Under the pieces are notes generated by a model that saw only the letters and a list, made by a program, of their open reading frames with translations, did not search any database and was not told where the DNA came from. This document shows, in pieces, positions 12,381 through 21,754 of a DNA stretch of 34,013 nt; positions within the stretch are counted from its first letter, which is position 1, and the number at the start of each line of letters is the position of its first letter. The position numbers were made by a program, and so were the translations under genes. Origin of the DNA: Candidatus Saccharimonadota bacterium (GTDB lineage: Bacteria; Patescibacteriota; Saccharimonadia; Saccharimonadales; UBA10212); assembly GCA_019662065.1 (NCBI GenBank), contig JAIFWC010000009.1:1-34013 (forward strand). The letters are read 5' to 3'.

Positions 12381-15284
12381 ATGGCGGAGAGTAAGAAGCA
12401 TTTCCTTGCTGAAATTGAAGAGCATCTGCTCAAGATTTGGCAAAAGGAAAAAACCTTTGAGAAAAGTCTAGATAATCGCAAGGGCGGGGAACTGTTCAGT
12501 TTCTATGATGGCCCGCCGTACGCTAACGGCACGCCGCACTACGGCCACTTGGAACAAACCACCATCAAGGACACGGTTACCCGATATAAAACCATGCGCG
12601 GCTTCTACGTGCCGCGGCGGGTCGGCTGGGATACCCACGGCTTGCCGATTGAGTATGCCCTGGAGAAAGAGCACGGCTTTAAGGGCAAGCAGGACATCGT
12701 GGCCTACGGCATCGCCAAGTTTAACCAAGAATGCCGCGACAGCGTCTTTAAATATAAGGATGTCTGGGAAAAGATGTTCCACCGCGTCGGGCGCTGGGCG
12801 GACTATGACAATGCCTATGCAACCCTCGATGAGAGCTACATAGAGAGCGTCTGGTGGGTTTTTAAGACTATCTACGATAAAGGCTATGTTTATAAGGATT
12901 TCCGGTCTTCTCCGTACTGTCCGCGCTGCGCCACGCCGCTAAGCAACTTTGAGCTCAACCAAGGCTACCAAGACAACATACCGGACCCCAGCTTATACGT
13001 TAAATTCAAGCTCAAGGGCCAGGACGCCTATCTGTTAGGCTGGACTACTACTCCTTGGAGCCTGCCTGGCAACGCCGCCATTGCCGTTAAGCCCGATGCC
13101 CAGTATGTTTACGTAAAGCTAAAAGATGATGATGGTAAGGAAGAGGTGTTGATCTTGTCCCGTGACCGGCTGGAGGCCTTAAATGTTGATGATTATCACA
13201 TCCAAAAAGAACTGGCCGGCCAGCAGCTGGTGGGCCTGGAATATGAGCCTTTATTTGAACTCAGGGACAAGGGTGACGAAACTAAAGATTTATACAAAGT
13301 GTGGGCGGCCGAATTTGTTAGTATCGAAGATGGCTCGGGTATTTTGCACGTGGCGCCAGCCTTTGGCGAAGACGATCTGTCGCTGGCCAAAGACCATAAC
13401 CTACCGGTGTTTTTGACGGTCGATGAAAATGGCCATGTGGTCACCAACCAGGGGCTGCCAGAAGAAATTGCCGGCAAGTTCTTTAAGGGTGCCGATGAGC
13501 CGATTATCGCCCACCTCACCCATAAAAACCTGGTTTATTCAGCCGAAACCTTCACCCACACCTATCCGTTCTGCTGGCGCTGCGACACCCCGCTGCTGTA
13601 CTACGCCACCGATAACTGGCTGGTTAGAGTTACAGATTTTAAAGATGCTTTAGTCGGCAACAATATGCAGGTCAATTGGACACCGGGGCATATCCAAACC
13701 GGACGGTTTGGCAAGTGGTTAGATAATGCCCGCGACTGGGGTATATCGCGCAACCGTTTCTGGGGTGCGCCGCTACCGATCTGGGTAACTGATGACGGCG
13801 AAGTGACGGTTATTGGCTCGGTCCAAGAGCTTAAAGAAAAAGCGGTCAACCCGGCTAAAGTCGGCGATTTACATCGGCCGTTTATTGATGAGGTCGAAAT
13901 CAAGACCGACAGCGGCAAAATCGCCAAGCGCATACCAGAGGTGTTTGATGTCTGGTTTGAAAGTGGCAGCATGCCTTACGGCCAAGATCATTACCCCTTC
14001 GAAAATGCCAAGGAGTGGGAAAAGGGTTTCCCAGCGACTTTCGTAGCCGAGGCGATTGACCAAACCCGCGGCTGGTTTTACACCTTACACGTGCTGGGGA
14101 CCGCCTTGTTTGATAAACCGGCCTTCCAAAACGTTATCTGTAGCGGCTGGATTGTGGCCGCCGACGGTGAAAAGCTATCTAAGCGCAAGAAGAACTACGC
14201 GCCGATGGACGAGGTGTTTGACCAATATGGCGTGGACACTATGCGCTATTTTATGGCCAGCTCACCGCTGATGAATGGTGAAGACACTCGCTTTTCGGTC
14301 GATTTTCTACGCGACACCCAGCGGCAGGTGTTCATGAGCTTTAATAATATCTACAGTTTCTACAAGCTCTACGCCGATGTCGATAAATGGCAGCCTAAGA
14401 ACCCCTTAAAAGAACCTAAAAGCCAGAGTTTGTTAGACCAGTGGGTACTGGCCCGGCTAAACCAAGCAGTGGCCGAAGTTACAGCTGGCATGGAAGAATA
14501 CCGCTTAGATAAGGGCGCCCGGCCAATCGCTGAGCTGTTAGATGACGTGTCCAACTGGTATGTCCGGCGTTCGCGACGCCGGTTTTGGAGGAGCGAAGAC
14601 GATGATGACAAGGTTACCGCATATGAGACATTGCACTATGTAATCCTGCGCACAGCTCAACTTTTAGCCCCGTTCGCACCATTCCTGAGCGACCATATTT
14701 GGCGCGATTTGGTGCAGGGGACTGATTTGCCCAAATCGGTCCATTTGAGCGACTGGCCATCTGTTAATGAGCCATTAGATACTAGCCGTATAATGCTAGA
14801 GAACATGGCTAACGCCCGAGTCTTAATCACCGAAGGTTTAGCCCAACGGGCGGCAGCTGGCATCAAAGTCCGCCAGCCTTTGGCCAAGGCTACAGTCAGG
14901 GGGCTGGAGCTATCGCCAGCCCTGCAGCAAATCATGGCCGAGGAGCTGAACGTCAAAGAAATTATCAACCAGGGGGGCGGTGAGGTCAGCGTAACTATGG
15001 ATACAGAAATGACTCCAGAATTGAAGGCCGAAGGCCTAGCGCGCGACCTGATACGCCAGGTTCAAAATGCCCGTAAAACTGCTGGCTTTAACGTCGACGA
15101 CCGTATCCACTTGAGCTTAAAAACCTCATCCAAAGAAGTAAACGACGCCATAAACCAGTTTAAAGACCTGATTTACACCGAAACCCTGACCACCAGCGAG
15201 CTAAGCGGTAAAGGCGAACACACCGAAACCTTCAAGCTAGACGGCCACTCAGTCGAATTACATATCTCGAGAGTCAGAGGATAA
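12381..15284 (+). CDS. ileS: Isoleucyl-tRNA synthetase (eukaryote-type)
   Basis: Charges tRNA-Ile with isoleucine in the cytosol. The frame opens at 12342 (980 residues), but I prefer ATG 12381 (967 residues, MAESKKHFLAEIEEHLLKIW) because of the TATAAT just upstream. Visible motifs: YDGPPYANGTPHYGH (class I HIGH motif, about residues 42-56), GWDTHGLPIE, the editing-domain TTPWSLPGN and HVAPAFGEDD, and KLSKRKKNY (about 597-605), the KMSKS loop. HYGH with KLSKRKKNY marks the IleS2/eukaryote-like clade, whose members are often insensitive to mupirocin. There is full class I architecture with an anticodon-binding region and a C-terminal extension. No T-box leader fits in the short upstream gap. 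Confidence 0.95.
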   Translation: MAESKKHFLAEIEEHLLKIWQKEKTFEKSLDNRKGGELFSFYDGPPYANGTPHYGHLEQTTIKDTVTRYKTMRGFYVPRRVGWDTHGLPIEYALEKEHGFKGKQDIVAYGIAKFNQECRDSVFKYKDVWEKMFHRVGRWADYDNAYATLDESYIESVWWVFKTIYDKGYVYKDFRSSPYCPRCATPLSNFELNQGYQDNIPDPSLYVKFKLKGQDAYLLGWTTTPWSLPGNAAIAVKPDAQYVYVKLKDDDGKEEVLILSRDRLEALNVDDYHIQKELAGQQLVGLEYEPLFELRDKGDETKDLYKVWAAEFVSIEDGSGILHVAPAFGEDDLSLAKDHNLPVFLTVDENGHVVTNQGLPEEIAGKFFKGADEPIIAHLTHKNLVYSAETFTHTYPFCWRCDTPLLYYATDNWLVRVTDFKDALVGNNMQVNWTPGHIQTGRFGKWLDNARDWGISRNRFWGAPLPIWVTDDGEVTVIGSVQELKEKAVNPAKVGDLHRPFIDEVEIKTDSGKIAKRIPEVFDVWFESGSMPYGQDHYPFENAKEWEKGFPATFVAEAIDQTRGWFYTLHVLGTALFDKPAFQNVICSGWIVAADGEKLSKRKKNYAPMDEVFDQYGVDTMRYFMASSPLMNGEDTRFSVDFLRDTQRQVFMSFNNIYSFYKLYADVDKWQPKNPLKEPKSQSLLDQWVLARLNQAVAEVTAGMEEYRLDKGARPIAELLDDVSNWYVRRSRRRFWRSEDDDDKVTAYETLHYVILRTAQLLAPFAPFLSDHIWRDLVQGTDLPKSVHLSDWPSVNEPLDTSRIMLENMANARVLITEGLAQRAAAGIKVRQPLAKATVRGLELSPALQQIMAEELNVKEIINQGGGEVSVTMDTEMTPELKAEGLARDLIRQVQNARKTAGFNVDDRIHLSLKTSSKEVNDAINQFKDLIYTETLTTSELSGKGEHTETFKLDGHSVELHISRVRG

Positions 15285-15347
15285 GCCGCTCACCACATTC
15301 CAAAAAAGCATGGTGCGAGCTTCTCTCCACTGGCTTTGAGGTACATT

Positions 15348-15376
15348 TTGACAGGGGCGGGCTAATCTGTTAAGCT
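15348..15376 (+). promoter_or_regulatory. rplU: Promoter of rplU
   Basis: TTGACA (15348-15353), 17 bases, TAAGCT (15371-15376), then 9 bases to the ATG: a near-leaderless transcript. Confidence 0.6.
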
Positions 15377-15385
15377 CTCTAAGTT

Positions 15386-15709
15386 ATGGCAGAAAAAGTG
15401 GCCAAAAAGGCGGTGATCTTGACAGGTGGGCACCAATACCTTGTATCTGAAGGCGACGAGCTGGAGATCGAGCTCTTAGAGCCGGCCCAACAAACTACAG
15501 CCTTTGAGGCACTGCTGGTGATTGACGGTGAGCGCGTATCAGTTGGCACACCGACTGTCACCGGCACTAAAGTGACTGCCGATATCCTCGAACAATCAGT
15601 TAAAGGCGACAAAGTGGTAGCCATCCGTTATAAGGCTAAAAAGCGGGTCCGCAAGGTCCGTGGCCACCGCCAAAAACACACTCGAATTAAAATCAAAACC
15701 ATCGCTTAA
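15386..15709 (+). CDS. rplU: Ribosomal protein L21
   Basis: 107 residues, normal for bL21. Structural protein of the large ribosomal subunit that binds 23S rRNA. GGHQYLVSEGD near the N-terminus, the central VIDGERVSVGTPTVTG and the basic C-terminus KKRVRKVRGHRQKHTRIKI are the family hallmarks. It has its own promoter 9 bases before the ATG and a terminator after it. The usual partner rpmA (L27) does not follow; the next gene is a surface protein. The 100 bases between ileS and rplU hold the promoter and nothing else clear. Confidence 0.95.
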   Translation: MAEKVAKKAVILTGGHQYLVSEGDELEIELLEPAQQTTAFEALLVIDGERVSVGTPTVTGTKVTADILEQSVKGDKVVAIRYKAKKRVRKVRGHRQKHTRIKIKTIA

Positions 15710-15728
15710 ATTATATCTGTTTTTAAGG

Positions 15729-15737
15729 TGTGGATAA
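15729..15737 (+). other. DnaA-box-like 9-mer
   Basis: TGTGGATAA, the exact complement of the consensus DnaA box TTATCCACA. Isolated, so its meaning is uncertain. Confidence 0.25.
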
Positions 15738-15741
15738 CTAT

Positions 15742-15761
15742 GGCCAGCTGGCCGCTTTTTT
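15742..15761 (+). terminator. Intrinsic terminator after rplU
   Basis: GGCC-AGCT-GGCC stem followed by GC and six T. The stem is short but GC-only, and the position fits the end of the rplU transcript. Confidence 0.55.
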
Positions 15762-15763
15762 GA

Positions 15764-15792
15764 TTGACTCTGCCAACAGGGGAGCGTAACCT
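15764..15792 (+). promoter_or_regulatory. Promoter of the giant Gly-rich protein
   Basis: TTGACT (15764-15769), 17 bases, TAACCT (15787-15792). The leader to 15859 is about 60 bases; from 15801 to 15844 it is nearly free of G (A and C runs), so it should be unstructured. Confidence 0.5.
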
Positions 15793-15858
15793 GTTAGTAG
15801 GCTTAAACAAAACCAAAAAGCCAAAACAAAACTAAAAACAAACAGGGTATCAGCACTA

Positions 15859-18800
15859 ATGAGGCAATTTGCCTCGCGCACGCGCGCGGTCAATATATAT
15901 CTTTTGACCCCCTTATTGGGGGTTGCTGTGTTTGTAGCAGTTTTGGTTTCGGCTCTGGCTCCAGTCGCCCACGCGGCCACAAGTAGCTCAAATTTAAATT
16001 TCCAGGCCCGGCTGTTAAGTAACACCGGCTCGGTAGTACCCGACGGCAACTACAACATCGACTTCAAAATTTACACAGCTGATTCGACGACCGGCAGCGT
16101 TGGCACTTGTTCGGGCGCCTGTGTGTGGGAAGAGACCCGCAAAAATTCCAACAGCCAGGGCGTCCAGGTTATCAACGGCTACTTTTCGGTCAACCTCGGC
16201 AGCGTGACGGCCTTTGGCGGCGGCATCAACTGGGATCAGCAGCTGTGGCTGACCATGAACATTGGCGGCACTAGCACTGGCGCCAGCCCGACATGGGACG
16301 GCGAAATGCAAAATAGCGGCCATAGTATTGCACTAACGGCACTGCCATACAGTTTTGTGGCCGGCCAGCTGGCGCTAACTAGTGGCGCTAACCGTGGCAC
16401 CCTAAGCTTTGGCAGCGTGACCAACAATCCTGGCATTACCTTGCCTAACGCCAGTGGCACGGTTTGCCTGCAAAGCAGCGCCTCGTGTGGCTTTATCCAA
16501 GGTTCCGGCACGGCTTTTGTGCAGAACGGCAACAGCGGGCTAGGGGCAACGGCTGTATTGGGTACGACTGACTCCCAGAGCTTGAACTTCATAACCAACA
16601 ACCATACCATCCAAAGCATTTCTACGACTGGCGCAGTGACGTTTGAGAACTTCAGCGATTCCAGCACCGCCTTCCAAGTTCAGAATGCCTCAGCCTCAAG
16701 CTACTTCAATATTAATACCTCTGATGGCTACGTGATCGACAACGGCACCGATAGCCTAGGTAATGCTATCCAGAACCCTAGTTTTGAATCGAGCGGCACC
16801 ACGGACGCTACCGGCTGGTATACGCCCAGCGCCTCTCAGGTGCTTACCAATAGCTCGGCTAATGCCCGTAGTGGTAATTATGAGCTACAAGTCAGTGGTA
16901 ACTCCAGCACCCACGCTGTGACTACAAAATGGTTTGCCGTGCATCCTAGCGACACGATTTACGCCGAGGCCTATGTCAAAAACTCGGCGGGGGCTAATGG
17001 CGACGGGGGAATTTACTTGGAATTTGCCGATAAGGACAAGGGTAATGCCACCTATAGTAATGCCGACACGGGGTTGCCGGGCACTAGCTACGCCCTAAAA
17101 TCCATTACTACCACCGTGCCAGCGAGTAAATATTTTGTTCGAATTGCCGCCAGTGTTAAGGCAACTTCTAGTACCGGCACTTTCTACTTTGATGACTTTT
17201 ACCTGAAGCTAGTCAACCAACAATCACCTCTGTTAATTACTAATAATAGTGCCACGGCCTTCCAAGTCCAAAACTCCTCGGGCCAGACGGTGCTGGGAGT
17301 GGATGCCAGCTCTTCTCCCACGGCTGGCGCCAAATTGTTAAGCTTGCAGAATAATAGCGCCGAAAAATTATCAGTCGATAAAGATGGTAATGTGACGATA
17401 ACGGGCAACCAAAGCATTGGCGCTGGCAAGCAATATCAAATCAACGGTACTCAAATTAGCTCGGCTAATTTGAGCAATGATTCGGATATCGCCAAACTGG
17501 CTGGTACTGGGCCGCAGATATTTACGGGCAATAACAAATTTACTGGCACAGTACTCAGCCAGACCACCTCGGCCACGGCCTTCCAGGTCCAAAACGCTAC
17601 TAATACTATTTTTGCGGTTGACGCTTCGGGTAATAAGGTCATTTTAGGTACGGCTTCTGCCTTGACCGGTAAAATCCAGTTTCAAGGCAGTGGTGGAGCC
17701 GGAACATTAACTTTGGTAGGGCCAACCACGCCCGATACCGGCAATTACACCCTGACGATTCCAGCCATTACGGCTAATGCCAATATCTGTACCGATAATT
17801 CGATTTGCTCGGGCTATGCCAGCTCATCAAGCCTCACTACTGGCTTAGCTGGTAAGCTCAATAAAAATGCCGTGGATACTTCGGCGGCGGCCGTGACGGC
17901 GGTGCAGGGCAACTTGTACGCCTTTACTAACAACAGCAGTGGTATTGCTTCGGGCGTGCTTAAGTTGGATAACGGCAATAACACCGATAACGCCCTTTAT
18001 ATAACTGGCACAACCGACTATGCTAGCGGCAAAGCCTACATTGTGGTCAACAACACCAACGGTACCCCAACCGGTAGTTTGATTGACTTGCAGTCTAATG
18101 CCACTAGCGAATTTAGCGTTGATGCCAGCGGCAATGTGACGGCCGCCGGCAATATCTCGATTGCCTCCGGCAAGGTATACCAAATTAACGGTGTCCAAAT
18201 CTCTACTTCGGCGCTGTCCGATGGGAATGTGGTCGCCAAAACTAATGCTACGCAGACATTTAGCGGCGATAATACCTTTTCCTCGGCCTCTAACTCGTTT
18301 ACCGGTAGTGGCTCGGGGTTAACCAGTCTTAATGCCTCTAATGTTAGCTCCGGAACCTTGAACGACGGCCGGCTGAGTTCGAATGTAGCGCTACTGAACC
18401 GCACCGCCCAATCGTTCACTGGTGACAATACCTTTGCGCCAACGTCGAACGGCGCTGGCACAACTATCAAGCAGACTTCTGGTACAGCGACTTCTGGCAG
18501 CGTGCTGGACGTGCAAACGGCCGATGGCTTGAGCCACTTCCTTCAGATAACTAATGCCGCGGCTAACGAGGGCAATGTGACTTTGCAAAGTGTCGGCGCG
18601 ACCCGTGACCTCACGCTTGGTTCGGGTTCGGGCACACTTAAGATTGCGGCAGCCACTGGCACTATCCAGCACAGCAATACCAGCCTGACGATTGACGTTA
18701 ATAGTGGTTCTAATTCAACTTTGACCATAACCAATGCCGGCGCCGGTATAGCTTCCTTAGACGTAGAAGGCAGTATAAACATTGGTGGCAGCCAGGTGTA

Positions 18801-21156
18801 TAAAGTTAATGGTACCAGTGGCGTAAGTAACACTTGTTCGAGTAATACATTCTCGCAGAACCAGGTAGTTAATGGGGGAATAACCACCAGTGTGAGTTGT
18901 GCCAGCGCCGTAACATCGATTAGCAGTGCCGGCGGTTCGATTGCCAATGGCGCCAGTATTTCGGGCAATGCCTTAACCCTGGGCTATGCTGACACCAGCA
19001 ACCCTGGTCTGGTCAGCAATACTACCCAAAGCTTCAATGGCAATAAGACCTTTACAGGTACCGTGACAGTTCAAAATAACGGCTCCGGAGCCTTTCAGGT
19101 TCAGAACACTAGTGCCCGCACTTTACTGGTTGTAGATGAAACTGCCAATGTCGTGACGATCGGCAATAGCACAGATGGTGCCCAAGTTACACTTGGGGCT
19201 ACTGGTAATGCCAGCGGGACTATCCGCAAAAGTATGATTGTAACTGGCACCGTAACGGCCAACGACCTGGTGGAAATTGATATTTCAAACGCTGGCCAAG
19301 TCCAGCAAGCTGCATCTAGCTCTACCAAAGTATTTGGCGTAGCTTCGTCAGCCGTGGGTAGCGGCTCGGCCCAAGATGTTGTGATCAGTGGTGTTTATCA
19401 GGTAAACGCCAACTCCAGTGGCGGCACTATTGCAATTGGTGATACCTTGGTAAGCTCATCCACGGCCGGGCAGGCGACTAAATCCGGCACTACCACGGCT
19501 TCTGGTTCAGTAGTTGGCCTAGCCCTTTCAACGCTATCGAGTGGTAAAGTTTGGGTGTATATCAACCTGGGGCTGGGCGGCTCAGATAACCTACAAACGG
19601 TTTATAACAAATCGACCGGCAGCACCACACCAGAAATCAAAGTTGATTCTACCAGGGGTGGGCTCGACATCCAGGACGCTGACAGTACCATCTCAGCCAG
19701 CTTGCTGACAGTTAGAGCGAGTAATGGCAGTGGCCTAGGCACAGCTATTTTGGATGTCCAGAGCACCGGCACTATCTCACTGGGTACTGCGTCACAAACA
19801 ACCACTATAACCGTTGGCCAGTCGACAGCCAGTAACACTATAAATGTTGGTGCGGCCACTGTAGCGACCGGTAATACCCAGAATATCCATATTGGCGATT
19901 CAGCTACAGGGACCGGTAAAGATGTAATTACTATTGGTAACACCAACGGGGCATCGTCTCTAACGCTTTCGGCTGGAACGGCTGGCATTTCTCTAGCAGC
20001 TGACACGACCTTGTCGGCTGGTAAGCTGCTAGTGATTGGCACTAATGGTAGTGACCTAACCTGTACCAGTGGTGGCATATACTATAACACCGGCTCAAAC
20101 CGGTTTAAGGGCTGCGAAAACGGCACTTGGGTTTTCTTGGATAATTATGCCGACGTGCAACACTTCACTAGCTCTGGGACATGGAGTAAACCGACTAATG
20201 CTACAGCTATCCAAGTAATTGTAATTGGCGCCGGTGGTGGCGGTGGCGGTGGCGGCGCCCGCAACGGTGGCCAGGAACGAAACGGTGGTGGCGGTGGCGG
20301 CGCCGGCGCTTATGCTTCGCAAGTCTTTTCGGCGTCAGATATACCGTCGGGCAGTGCAACCGTAGGTGCGGCTGGCTCATCAGGCGCCGGCGCGGCCAGC
20401 TCGGCCACTGCCGGCAGCAACGGCGGTGCCGGCGGCACCAGTTGTTTCTCAAGTGCCGCCAGTTGCGGTGGCACTATGTATACCCAAGCTTTTGGCGGTG
20501 GTGGCGGTGGCGGTGGAAACCAGGCTGGTACGGCCGGTGGCGGTGGTGGCGGCGGTGGTGGTACTGCGGCGGCTGGTTCGACCGGTTCGAATACCAGCAA
20601 TACTGCCGGGACCGGCGGCAACCCAGCCGGTGGCGCTGTTAATACAAATGTAGCCGGTGGTTCTGGCGCCGGCGGTGGTTCTGCCAACTCGGCTGCGGGA
20701 ATAGCCGGCAACGCCGGTGGTGCGGCTGAATATGGTGGCGGTGGCGGTGGCGGTGCAGCCGGCGGCAACGCTACCTCTGGTAACGGTGGTAGCTCTGTGC
20801 ATGGAGCTGGCGGTGGCGGAGCTGGCGGCAGTACCAACAGTGGTAACTCTACGGGCACTCCAGGCACTGGCGGTTCGAGCCAAACTAATACCAGTGGTGG
20901 CGGCGGTGCCGCCGGCACTTCCGGTTCAGCCTGTGGTAGTGGCGGCACCGGTAGTAATGGTAGTGCTGGTAGTTCAATCAAGGCCGGTACCGGTGGCGGT
21001 GGTGGAGGTGCTAACGGTGGCGGCGGGGCGGCTGGTTGTGCCGGTGGTAATGGCGGCCAAGCCGGCGGTGGCGGTGGTGGTGGCGGTTCAGGTTCGACCA
21101 GTGCCGGGGCTGGCGGCACAGGTGGCGCCGGCGAGGTCTGGATTATCAGCTGGTAG
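15859..21156 (+). CDS. Giant secreted fibre-like protein with Gly-rich C-terminus
   Basis: 1765 residues. A signal peptide (residues 1-39, cleavage after AHA) precedes a domain opening NLNFQARLLSNTGSVVPDG, a type common at the N-terminus of large CPR surface proteins. The middle holds tail-fibre-like repeats: AFQVQN appears four times (near 17250 and 19090, for example), commonly followed by a VDASGN-type turn, and KxYQINGxQIS units recur (IGAGKQYQINGTQIS, IASGKVYQINGVQIS). A jelly-roll-like insert (PSFESSGTTDATGWY) lies near residue 300. From about residue 1434 (HFTSSGTWSKPTNATAIQVI) to the end the chain is a Gly-rich domain with long Gly runs, closing GEVWIISW, as in phage tail-fibre tips. 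An attachment fibre is the likely role. It has its own promoter. The Gly-rich stretch produces long antisense Pro-rich frames that are not genes. Confidence 0.8.
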   Translation: MRQFASRTRAVNIYLLTPLLGVAVFVAVLVSALAPVAHAATSSSNLNFQARLLSNTGSVVPDGNYNIDFKIYTADSTTGSVGTCSGACVWEETRKNSNSQGVQVINGYFSVNLGSVTAFGGGINWDQQLWLTMNIGGTSTGASPTWDGEMQNSGHSIALTALPYSFVAGQLALTSGANRGTLSFGSVTNNPGITLPNASGTVCLQSSASCGFIQGSGTAFVQNGNSGLGATAVLGTTDSQSLNFITNNHTIQSISTTGAVTFENFSDSSTAFQVQNASASSYFNINTSDGYVIDNGTDSLGNAIQNPSFESSGTTDATGWYTPSASQVLTNSSANARSGNYELQVSGNSSTHAVTTKWFAVHPSDTIYAEAYVKNSAGANGDGGIYLEFADKDKGNATYSNADTGLPGTSYALKSITTTVPASKYFVRIAASVKATSSTGTFYFDDFYLKLVNQQSPLLITNNSATAFQVQNSSGQTVLGVDASSSPTAGAKLLSLQNNSAEKLSVDKDGNVTITGNQSIGAGKQYQINGTQISSANLSNDSDIAKLAGTGPQIFTGNNKFTGTVLSQTTSATAFQVQNATNTIFAVDASGNKVILGTASALTGKIQFQGSGGAGTLTLVGPTTPDTGNYTLTIPAITANANICTDNSICSGYASSSSLTTGLAGKLNKNAVDTSAAAVTAVQGNLYAFTNNSSGIASGVLKLDNGNNTDNALYITGTTDYASGKAYIVVNNTNGTPTGSLIDLQSNATSEFSVDASGNVTAAGNISIASGKVYQINGVQISTSALSDGNVVAKTNATQTFSGDNTFSSASNSFTGSGSGLTSLNASNVSSGTLNDGRLSSNVALLNRTAQSFTGDNTFAPTSNGAGTTIKQTSGTATSGSVLDVQTADGLSHFLQITNAAANEGNVTLQSVGATRDLTLGSGSGTLKIAAATGTIQHSNTSLTIDVNSGSNSTLTITNAGAGIASLDVEGSINIGGSQVYKVNGTSGVSNTCSSNTFSQNQVVNGGITTSVSCASAVTSISSAGGSIANGASISGNALTLGYADTSNPGLVSNTTQSFNGNKTFTGTVTVQNNGSGAFQVQNTSARTLLVVDETANVVTIGNSTDGAQVTLGATGNASGTIRKSMIVTGTVTANDLVEIDISNAGQVQQAASSSTKVFGVASSAVGSGSAQDVVISGVYQVNANSSGGTIAIGDTLVSSSTAGQATKSGTTTASGSVVGLALSTLSSGKVWVYINLGLGGSDNLQTVYNKSTGSTTPEIKVDSTRGGLDIQDADSTISASLLTVRASNGSGLGTAILDVQSTGTISLGTASQTTTITVGQSTASNTINVGAATVATGNTQNIHIGDSATGTGKDVITIGNTNGASSLTLSAGTAGISLAADTTLSAGKLLVIGTNGSDLTCTSGGIYYNTGSNRFKGCENGTWVFLDNYADVQHFTSSGTWSKPTNATAIQVIVIGAGGGGGGGGARNGGQERNGGGGGGAGAYASQVFSASDIPSGSATVGAAGSSGAGAASSATAGSNGGAGGTSCFSSAASCGGTMYTQAFGGGGGGGGNQAGTAGGGGGGGGGTAAAGSTGSNTSNTAGTGGNPAGGAVNTNVAGGSGAGGGSANSAAGIAGNAGGAAEYGGGGGGGAAGGNATSGNGGSSVHGAGGGGAGGSTNSGNSTGTPGTGGSSQTNTSGGGGAAGTSGSACGSGGTGSNGSAGSSIKAGTGGGGGGANGGGGAAGCAGGNGGQAGGGGGGGGSGSTSAGAGGTGGAGEVWIISW
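20200..21135 (+). repeat. Low-complexity Gly-codon repeat tract
   Basis: Imperfect runs of GGTGGC/GGCGGT-type codons within the giant gene encode the Gly-rich end. The units are too irregular for a tandem-repeat array, but slippage or recombination is likely to change its length between strains. Confidence 0.7.
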
Positions 21157-21165
21157 CCAAAAAGT

Positions 21166-21171
21166 TATAAT
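21166..21171 (+). promoter_or_regulatory. -10 element, leaderless start of gene 21179
   Basis: TATAAT, then 7 bases, then ATG. TTATCA at 21143-21148, 17 bases upstream, is a fair -35. Confidence 0.5.
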
Positions 21172-21178
21172 AATATAA

Positions 21179-21754
21179 ATGATGGACTTTGGCACAAAGC
21201 CCGAACCTATGAGACCAGAAATTAAAACCGGATCTAAAAAGCGGTTTAAAAAATTCAAGCTGGCTATTTTGCTGCCAATAATTGTCGTTTTAGGCGGTTT
21301 AGCATTTTATTGGCTATATATAAAAGACCAAAATGCCAATCCTTTGCCAGATTCACTGAAAAATCAGATAAGCTACAAAGTTGTTTATCCAACCTCAAAA
21401 ACTGGCACGGTTGATAAAGATAGCTACCAATACCAAGTTGATCAAAAGACCCTAACCTATTCTTTTAACTCAGCAGAAACTAAAATAGTTTTTATCGAGC
21501 AACCAGCGCCAGCTAGCCTAGGTACAGGCAATCAGGTTTACTTCCCAGCTATAGGCGTCCATCCTTATGCCCAGTTTCAGTCCAAATTGGGTCCGGTAGC
21601 CCTGACCAAGTTTTACCAATCTGGTAGCTTAAAATCAGCCGGGCAGTCAGCGATTTTAGTGGCAGAGGGGACTATGGTTATCGCCCATCCAAATCAAGAC
21701 TTAACTAATACCCAATGGAAGGTCCTATTTGACGGCCTAAAGATCGCCAAATGA
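21179..21754 (+). CDS. Single-pass membrane protein of a local paralogous family
   Basis: 191 residues. Basic N-terminal tail (KKRFKKFK), one span (about residues 28-48, LAILLPIIVVLGGLAFYWLY), then an extracytoplasmic domain with YKVVYPTSKTG, TKIVFIEQPAP and a closing VLFDGLKIAK. The two minus-strand proteins at 22559 and 23308 share the layout: one span, then YP at the domain start, a K/R-phi-VF/I-Q/E stretch and a final LK. The function is unknown; a lipid- or glycan-facing sensor domain is possible. A TATAAT 7 bases before the ATG indicates a leaderless transcript. The stop overlaps the next ATG by 4 bases, so the two genes form an operon. Confidence 0.65.
   Translation: MMDFGTKPEPMRPEIKTGSKKRFKKFKLAILLPIIVVLGGLAFYWLYIKDQNANPLPDSLKNQISYKVVYPTSKTGTVDKDSYQYQVDQKTLTYSFNSAETKIVFIEQPAPASLGTGNQVYFPAIGVHPYAQFQSKLGPVALTKFYQSGSLKSAGQSAILVAEGTMVIAHPNQDLTNTQWKVLFDGLKIAK

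Noticed and set aside
15710-15858. rpmA expected after rplU
   Set aside because: No L27 frame is present; the stretch holds a terminator and a new promoter.
17250-19130. CRISPR-like array, suggested by repeated short units in the giant gene
   Set aside because: The repeats are coding (AFQVQN units), widely and irregularly spaced, and not identical at DNA level.
20310-21119. 269-residue Pro-rich ORF on the minus strand
   Set aside because: It is the antisense shadow of the Gly-rich codons (GGN/GCN read as CCN/GCN) of the giant protein; no ribosome-binding site or promoter.
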